64,000 nt of DNA from an uncultured Phycisphaerales bacterium (GTDB lineage Bacteria; Planctomycetota; Phycisphaerae; WQYP01), in NCBI GenBank assembly GCA_903845195.1, contig CAIMWO010000052.1, positions 1 through 64,000 of the forward strand. The letters are read 5' to 3'. This document shows positions 59,674 through 64,000 of this stretch, one piece after another (position 1 is the first letter of the stretch; every line of letters begins with the position of its first letter). Below the pieces are notes generated by a model. It saw only the letters and a program-made list of their open reading frames with translations, made no database searches and was not told the origin of the DNA. The position numbers and the translations under genes were made by a program.

Positions 59674-59769
59674 GATTTCACCTTTATCTTGATGTCACGT
59701 GATCTCAAGAAGTGTACCACGAACGGAAGTATCCGCACGTCACGAGCACTCAGAGTTGGGAAACTGCCA

Positions 59770-60273
59770 TTAGGGATGAAGTCGCACTCGCACCTCATCG
59801 ATCAGAGCATTAACTCGTGCGATTTGTTCAGTCGGCGAATCGGCCAGTATTCGCTGAAGCTGGTCGAGCCTGTTCAGCACCTCCTGCGCTCCATTCCGAC
59901 GCAAGGCATCGCTGGCGACTATAACCGTCTTCCGTGCTGGCGGTTCTGGAGCGTTGTAAGCCCCAGCGGCGGTTTGTGCCCGTTCCAAATAGAACCGTTT
60001 CCGCAGAGGTAACGCACGGTGGTCGATGACCAATTCGAGCACAAGGATACGGAATGCCTCCGAGCCATCCGCCTTGAGATCGGCATCTAAGTCTTGGTTG
60101 GGATGCTCACGGCGCTCAAGTCGATGGCGCTGATCCCAAAGCCTCTTGGAAAGGCATCGTGTGGAGCAAACCAGCCGCTTTCCTGAGGAGACGTGCTCTA
60201 CGGCGTAGATGGCGGGCTGCATCCTGCGGCCGTCAAGGAGGCCTTCGAAAGGGTTGCTATGTGTGTTCTCCAT
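59770..60273 (-). CDS. Degenerate GIY-YIG nuclease-like protein
   Basis: A 167-residue protein whose first 95 residues follow the GIY-YIG nuclease fold: AIYAVEHVSSGKRLVCSTRCL at the position of the GIY...YIG strands, then RLWDQRHRL with the Arg, HPNQDLDADL, FRILVLELV and the final Glu in RKRFYLERAQ. The GIY motif reads AIY and YIG reads LVC, so the Tyr of YIG is lost and catalysis is uncertain. The C-terminal part is a coiled-coil-like helix (VLNRLDQLQRILAD). No strong ribosome binding site. It may be an inactive DNA-binding version of a homing or repair nuclease. Confidence 0.55.
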   Translation of the reverse strand: MENTHSNPFEGLLDGRRMQPAIYAVEHVSSGKRLVCSTRCLSKRLWDQRHRLERREHPNQDLDADLKADGSEAFRILVLELVIDHRALPLRKRFYLERAQTAAGAYNAPEPPARKTVIVASDALRRNGAQEVLNRLDQLQRILADSPTEQIARVNALIDEVRVRLHP

Positions 60274-60308
60274 AATTATCTATTCGATTGCCTCACGTGG
60301 AATTCCTC

Positions 60309-60596
60309 CTACTTCCTCTCGGTTTCTTTTTGAAGGAGCGTTTGAATGGCGATACCTCGGTTGAAAGAGGTGAATATATTGGCCATTGCCGTCTCGGCAG
60401 CGCCAGCCAGAATGGAATGCGTACATTTGCTAACTTTGTCGGCAGAAGTACAGCACTCACAAAAGCCGTGTTTTGCAGGTGGATTCGGAGCTTTTTCCAG
60501 TGCAGCACCGCACGCACGCTTCCTCTTGCATCCTCTCACCGATGGCGAAACCTCCGGAGGTGGTGGCATTTTCTGGCCCTCGGAGGGTAAACCCAC
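60309..60596 (-). CDS. Small Cys-rich hypothetical protein
   Basis: A 95-residue basic protein starting at GTG 60596, where AGGAG lies about nine bases upstream. It has Cys in RGCKRKRACGAAL and FCECCTSADKVSKCTHS, and a C-terminal helix (MANIFTSFNRGIAI). The Cys clusters may bind zinc. A longer frame to 60683 exists, but the GTG has the better ribosome binding site. No family recognised, and moderate doubt that it is real. Confidence 0.4.
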   Translation of the reverse strand: MGLPSEGQKMPPPPEVSPSVRGCKRKRACGAALEKAPNPPAKHGFCECCTSADKVSKCTHSILAGAAETAMANIFTSFNRGIAIQTLLQKETERK

Positions 60597-60836
60597 GATG
60601 TGACTCCTGTGGAGGGCCATGATGGCGGGGGTCTGATTTCTAGCGATGAGAAATTTTGCTAACGTCACCGTCTTGCTGATCACCGGCCGTCGAAACTCGA
60701 CTGGGCGTAAAGAACAGGAGGAAGTCCAAAGACGTGGAGAGTGCTCTTCTGGAAAAAAGGGGGGATGGGCCGGTCTACCTCACATGATTTTGTTGCTGGG
60801 CCATGTGGTGGCGATATCAACCGCTTCGTGCTCTTC
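60597..60836. other. Intergenic stretch, nothing recognised
   Basis: No supportable gene, RNA or clear hairpin. It separates the Nmad-type operon, which ends at 60837, from the small Cys-rich gene. Both lie on the minus strand, so it may contain a terminator or promoter that I cannot identify. Confidence 0.35.
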
Positions 60837-61241
60837 TTACGGCTTTGCGGGCGTCTCCCATGGGCCAAAGTGTTCAGATTGGAACCATCTTCTTTGTGCA
60901 TCATCGTGACTGTAGGTCGCACTTATATGCGCATCGAGTGTGTGGATGTAGCCGTCCTGCACGTAGAAACGCCCCAGAATGGCATCGAACACTATCATTT
61001 CACTGACGTTTATCCACGCATGATCGATTCTTTGGCCACCTGCAACGATAGAGCCATGGACCAGCGTACAGCCGGGAAACTCGCTGTTCTTTTGAAGGCA
61101 TTCGAGGGCATGCTTGTAGCAGAGATAGTCGAATTTGTGACTGCGTTTACGCTGCTTAAAGCCGTGAGGCTTGCCCGTTTCATAAGGGGCGAGCCGGGCA
61201 ACGAACCGTAACTCCGCAGCCTTACGCTCTTCGTCTGTCAT
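60837..61241 (-). CDS. Small hypothetical protein of the Nmad-type operon
   Basis: A 134-residue protein with GCTLVHGSIVAGGQRIDHAW, then FDAILGRFY in the middle. The pattern HGxxxxxxxxxxHAW...xDxxxxxFY is reminiscent of papain/NlpC-like or transglutaminase-like fragments, in which a His and Asp are catalytic, but the single nearby Cys residues do not settle it. Its ribosome binding site (TAGGAG) is formed by the stop of the gene upstream, so it is translationally coupled as the last gene of the operon. Confidence 0.6.
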   Translation of the reverse strand: MTDEERKAAELRFVARLAPYETGKPHGFKQRKRSHKFDYLCYKHALECLQKNSEFPGCTLVHGSIVAGGQRIDHAWINVSEMIVFDAILGRFYVQDGYIHTLDAHISATYSHDDAQRRWFQSEHFGPWETPAKP

Positions 61242-61250
61242 GTTGCGCTC

Positions 61251-61829
61251 CTACACTTCACGTATGACACCGCCGTACTTGCTCTTTAGGAACCGCCCGC
61301 ACGCCCACAGTGCCCGGTCCACCTGACGATGTGGGTGCCCGTCAAACCGAGCAAAAAATGGGATGTACTCGCCGAGGTACGTTCGAACCTTCGTGGGATT
61401 GTGGAGAGGAATCTCGTGATTTGGCAGTCCCCGCATCACGGCCATCGCACGATGTACGTGCTGGTCGTAGATCGGGAATTTCGTGGGGTGTTGGAGGTGC
61501 AGGAAGAAGATTCGCCAGATGGCACCCCCCGGCCGATTCAGGTACTCGACAACGGTGGCATTGTCAGCGTCGGCGGCAATCTCCTCTTCGGGCAACGAAT
61601 ACTGCAAGATGGACTTGGCCTTCTTGGGTGAAAGCGGCGTGCCGTTTTTCCACACAAACCATTTTTTGATTAGCTCGGGGGTCAGAGGTTTACCAATGTT
61701 GGCGGTGTAGAACTCCTCATCGAAATCCCCATACAGTCGGTCCCAGAAGGCTAGAAACTGCTCCGAGTCTTCTTCGGCCAAGAGAAGAACTGGGAATCGT
61801 ATTTTATTTGGTGAACTATTCTTTGGCAT
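61251..61829 (-). CDS. Possible HhH-GPD-like protein of the Nmad-type operon
   Basis: A 192-residue helical protein. The segment FPIYDQHVHRAM near residue 120 resembles the xxDxHVxR element of HhH-GPD DNA glycosylases, which holds their catalytic Asp. SPKKAKSILQYSL and the helical tail fit that fold loosely. No Fe-S cluster Cys are present. In an operon with a nucleotide-modification-associated protein, a base-recognising or base-removing role is attractive but unproven. The ATG at 61829 follows the stop of the upstream gene by two bases. Confidence 0.55.
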   Translation of the reverse strand: MPKNSSPNKIRFPVLLLAEEDSEQFLAFWDRLYGDFDEEFYTANIGKPLTPELIKKWFVWKNGTPLSPKKAKSILQYSLPEEEIAADADNATVVEYLNRPGGAIWRIFFLHLQHPTKFPIYDQHVHRAMAVMRGLPNHEIPLHNPTKVRTYLGEYIPFFARFDGHPHRQVDRALWACGRFLKSKYGGVIREV

Positions 61830-61831
61830 TG

Positions 61832-62500
61832 TCAGCACCCGCCAGTTTGCTTCGGCCGAACCATTCTCGTTCGCTCTGAACTTGCACACGAAGAAGATAC
61901 AGGCTTGATTCTCGCCACAAACATTTGGTAAGTCGTTTCACGTTGCATGTCGATGATGGGAGGCGGATACGGCAGCGCTTCCGAATAGCACTCTGCAAGT
62001 CCAGCGTTCTTTCCTGATCTCGCCGTCTCGTATGCCTCAATCAGTTGATCGGCAATGGGAGCGATCAGGGGCATCGCTCGTGAGCGGAAACAGGAAGAAA
62101 ATGCTCCTTCGAGTGTGCCTCGATTTGCTTTCGACACCATATCCTTCAGAAGCGGAATGTCACTCCTGCCGTCATTGGCGACGAGAACAGGGGCGGTGCG
62201 GTATTTGAACGGCATGGATTTCGGTGACCAGAGAATTTCAAATCGAGTGCCCATATTCCTGACATGGACCACAGGCGTCAGATATACCAGCCGGAACCCG
62301 TCACGCCCTCCTTGTGCAAAGGCCAGCCGATTGCCTTCGAGTTTGGGAGCATTCCTCGGACTGAGCAGGTTCGTCGAGTGGCAACCCGTGCATCCGAATG
62401 AGCCAAACTCCCAGAACGGATCGGAACGCATTTCATTTGGATTCTCAGACGCACTCTTGGGGCGGCGAAGATGGACAATGAAAACCCGTGGCTGATCCAT
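61832..62500 (-). CDS. Conserved CxxC protein paired with Nmad3
   Basis: A 222-residue protein. The N-terminus reads VFIVHLRRPKSASENPNEMR, then FWEFGSFGCTGCHSTNLLSP with a CxxC(H) that may bind a metal, then RLAFAQGGRDGFRLVYLTP. From memory this combination is a conserved partner in islands with DNA-modification-linked genes, but I cannot name a family. The ATG at 62498-62500 overlaps the Nmad3-type stop (TAATG), and longer frames upstream lie inside that gene. Its C-terminal tail (SSSCASSERTRMVRPKQ) is basic. Confidence 0.6.
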   Translation of the reverse strand: MDQPRVFIVHLRRPKSASENPNEMRSDPFWEFGSFGCTGCHSTNLLSPRNAPKLEGNRLAFAQGGRDGFRLVYLTPVVHVRNMGTRFEILWSPKSMPFKYRTAPVLVANDGRSDIPLLKDMVSKANRGTLEGAFSSCFRSRAMPLIAPIADQLIEAYETARSGKNAGLAECYSEALPYPPPIIDMQRETTYQMFVARIKPVSSSCASSERTRMVRPKQTGGC

Positions 62501-63237
62501 TAGTTGTTCCTTTCGATGAGCGGCACACCTTGCTGTCGTAACCATTCGCTGAACTTCTCTGGCACTAGAAATGACGGCGGCACGGCACTTCGCTGGATAA
62601 ATCCATCCTTCACCGACAACCCGCCCCACGCTTCCAGCACATCATTCCGCACCCGATAGGCTCCGTCACGCCATTCCCCGATGGGGATACATTTCTCCAA
62701 CCTGCCCGACACGCCGGTCTTCGCCCGCACCACGATGTCGTGCGCCCAGTGTTTCACCTTCCGGGTATGAGCATTCTCGTGCCAACGGTCAGGAGGAATT
62801 GATGGGACCGCAACCACTTCGGCCACCACGTAGACGCCGACCAATGCGTACAGGAGTTTGTGGCCACACTGGCTGACCGGCCGAAGCCCGGCATAGAAAA
62901 CGAGCATGTCGCCATCGATGAGCGTCTTGATCCCAGCGCCACGATTGCTGCCGTCGTCACCATAGGTCAGGTAGCCGAAATCAGGATCGAGATGGATCGG
63001 CTGGTTGAAAGTGTCGGGATCGCATCGCAGATCGGCGTGCAGATCGATATGCCGTAGGCTACAGAATTGTTCCAGAGCAGGCTGGAACTCCTTGAGTCTG
63101 CGGCAGCAGGTGGGATGGAACTCAGTGGCACTCTCGGGAATCGGAACATAGACGAATTCGCCGGTGGCGGGATCGACAGGGGCGTTCCAGCCGCCAAAGG
63201 CTTGATCGACGCCAATTCTGACGAGGTAGGCGTTCAC
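62500..63237 (-). CDS. Nmad3-type nucleotide-modification-associated protein
   Basis: A 245-residue protein with the features I associate with Nmad3 (nucleotide modification associated domain 3): AYLVRIGVDQAFGGWNAPVD, GEFVYVPIPE, HLDPDFGYLTYGDDG, LIDGDMLVFYAGLRP and LLYALVGVYVVAEV. These proteins were predicted to take part in hypermodified-base systems of phages and bacterial islands; the reaction is not known. The GTG at 63237 follows AAGGA by six bases and an adjacent 40-codon ORF ends eight bases before it. First large gene of a four-gene overlapping operon running to 60837. Confidence 0.7.
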   Translation of the reverse strand: MNAYLVRIGVDQAFGGWNAPVDPATGEFVYVPIPESATEFHPTCCRRLKEFQPALEQFCSLRHIDLHADLRCDPDTFNQPIHLDPDFGYLTYGDDGSNRGAGIKTLIDGDMLVFYAGLRPVSQCGHKLLYALVGVYVVAEVVAVPSIPPDRWHENAHTRKVKHWAHDIVVRAKTGVSGRLEKCIPIGEWRDGAYRVRNDVLEAWGGLSVKDGFIQRSAVPPSFLVPEKFSEWLRQQGVPLIERNN

Positions 63238-63245
63238 GTTAATCC

Positions 63246-63368
63246 TTATCGTCCAACGAAAACTACAACGCAAGACCCGAATCCGCCGTCAAGGAATATC
63301 ATCGCCACAGGATATGGAAGCATCCTCTCCAACACCTTGAAGTCCATCGGCTCGGTCAGATGCGCCAA
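63246..63368 (-). CDS. Possible 40-residue ORF at the head of the Nmad-type operon
   Basis: A TTG at 63366-63368 lies seven bases after an exact AAGGAGG ribosome binding site. The frame (AHLTEPMDFKVLERMLPYPV, AMIFLDGGFGSCVVVFVGR) ends in TAA at 63246, and that stop forms part of the ribosome binding site of the next gene. The short product has a charged N-terminal helix and a hydrophobic end. It could be a small partner, toxin-like peptide or a leader that couples translation. Confidence 0.4.
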   Translation of the reverse strand: MAHLTEPMDFKVLERMLPYPVAMIFLDGGFGSCVVVFVGR

Positions 63369-63522
63369 TAAACCCGCCTCCTTGCTGCTGCGGATATCCA
63401 ATCGGTGGCTGGACGGAGGTCGTGATGATGGTGGCGACCCTGTACTTCTTCGGCTACTCAGCGATGATCGAGTTCTGGACTGCGATCTACTCGTTCCACG
63501 TGCTACTGAAAGCGAGGTACGG

Positions 63523-63996
63523 TCACACCTCGTCAGCCAAACTTTCGCAGAGTTCGCAATACCACCCTTTCTTGCCATGCCTGCCGCCAAGCTCAACGAA
63601 GACCGGTGCGTCACAGTGGACGCACACATCAACAGAGGCATCCTCATCACAATTCAGGCATCGCCCTGTCGTCCCGTGGTCTTTGACGTTTAGTGTGTCG
63701 TAAGCAAAGGCCTTCTCATCGCAGAATGGACACTTCACATACCCGATCGCATCGTCGGGAACGCTGATACCACAGCAGAAACAGTAGTAATATTGATGTA
63801 TTTCAGCGAGTGATTGATGCTTGCATTCCCAGCACAACAACACATCGTCCTCTGACCACTGCTCTGCTTCCTCTTCTGATTTCTCAATGTACGGCTTGTA
63901 CCCCATAAGCTTCTTGTAAAGCTCCTTGTCGATGTAGCCCGTGAAAGGAGCATGTGGGTCGTCTCCGATAATCCTTCGCATCACCTTGAAAGCCAT
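63523..63996 (-). CDS. Zinc-ribbon-rich hypothetical protein (may continue past the edge)
   Basis: A 157-residue protein with an acidic N-terminal third and about four zinc knuckles in the rest: CWECKH with CFCCG, CPFCDE with CLNC, CVHC with CELC. Such stacked ribbons usually mediate nucleic-acid or protein contacts. The ATG lies five bases from the end of the window, so an earlier start beyond the edge cannot be excluded. It precedes the Nmad-type operon on the same strand with 154 bases between. Confidence 0.65.
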   Translation of the reverse strand: MAFKVMRRIIGDDPHAPFTGYIDKELYKKLMGYKPYIEKSEEEAEQWSEDDVLLCWECKHQSLAEIHQYYYCFCCGISVPDDAIGYVKCPFCDEKAFAYDTLNVKDHGTTGRCLNCDEDASVDVCVHCDAPVFVELGGRHGKKGWYCELCESLADEV

Positions 63997-64000
63997 ATCG

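Noticed and set aside
1-64000. CRISPR array, rRNA or insertion sequence
   Set aside because: No regularly spaced repeats, no rRNA sequence and no transposase-like protein were seen on either strand.

Overview
The window looks like chromosomal DNA of a planctomycete, probably Phycisphaerae-like. The reasons are high GC with many GTG/TTG starts, two large single-domain prepilin-type proteins beside a sugar operon, a second (specialised) NusG heading a polysaccharide operon, and an ORFan-rich island. This placement is an inference from gene content; there is no rRNA to confirm it.

Layout. (1) 0.2-1.3 kb: a conserved hypothetical gene broken by an in-frame TGA, then hairpin repeats. (2) 1.4-5.3 kb: a compact araA-araB-araD operon for L-arabinose catabolism, followed in the opposite direction by two prepilin-type proteins and a transketolase that would receive the xylulose-5-phosphate made by the ara operon. 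(3) 10-14.5 kb: housekeeping and small genes (secreted protein, sugar-kinase-like phosphotransferase, VapBC-type pair, PIN-like protein, divergent FolP, small membrane protein), with a 161-bp palindrome at a convergent junction. (4) 14.9-25.6 kb: a tightly coupled operon with a HTH-PTS EIIA regulator gene followed by seven subunits of a membrane complex of the hydrogenase-4/complex I type: two HyfB-like antiporter subunits, HyfC-, HyfE- and HyfF-like subunits, a HyfG-like large subunit and a ferredoxin-small subunit fusion. The large subunit lacks the cysteines that would bind NiFe, so this is a hydrogenase-related (Ehr-type) ion pump rather than a hydrogenase.

(5) 25.7-46.8 kb: a Sel1-repeat lipoprotein, then a large surface-polysaccharide region. 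Plus-strand genes include a chimeric remnant of CDP-sugar genes rfbG and rfbH, an epimerase, a C-methyltransferase, a TylF-like methyltransferase, a TPP enzyme, an FkbM methyltransferase, a NeuB-like synthase and a glycosyltransferase. The opposing operon runs from a specialised NusG through a Wzm/Wzt ABC exporter to an FkbM methyltransferase and five glycosyltransferases. A long membrane protein of YfhO/GT-C type lies at 28.3-30.6 kb. (6) 47.2-49.6 kb: a soluble histidine kinase and a polyprenyl diphosphate synthase with a clear promoter.

(7) 49.7-64 kb: a genomic island. It begins in a tRNA-Val(CAC) gene cut off just after the anticodon loop, and it has lower GC and mostly unrecognised genes. 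Plus-strand genes include an AAA ATPase, a DUF5131-type protein with an extra C-terminal domain and a putative primase-like replication protein whose start codon abuts an inverted repeat. The minus strand carries a putative deoxyribosyltransferase-fold effector, a degenerate GIY-YIG protein and a coupled operon with an Nmad3-type protein, a conserved CxxC partner, a possible HhH-GPD-like protein and a small partner. This last operon is the best candidate for an undescribed DNA-modification or defence system. The island runs off the right edge; its other end and any integrase are not in the window. No CRISPR array, insertion sequence or complete RNA gene was seen.
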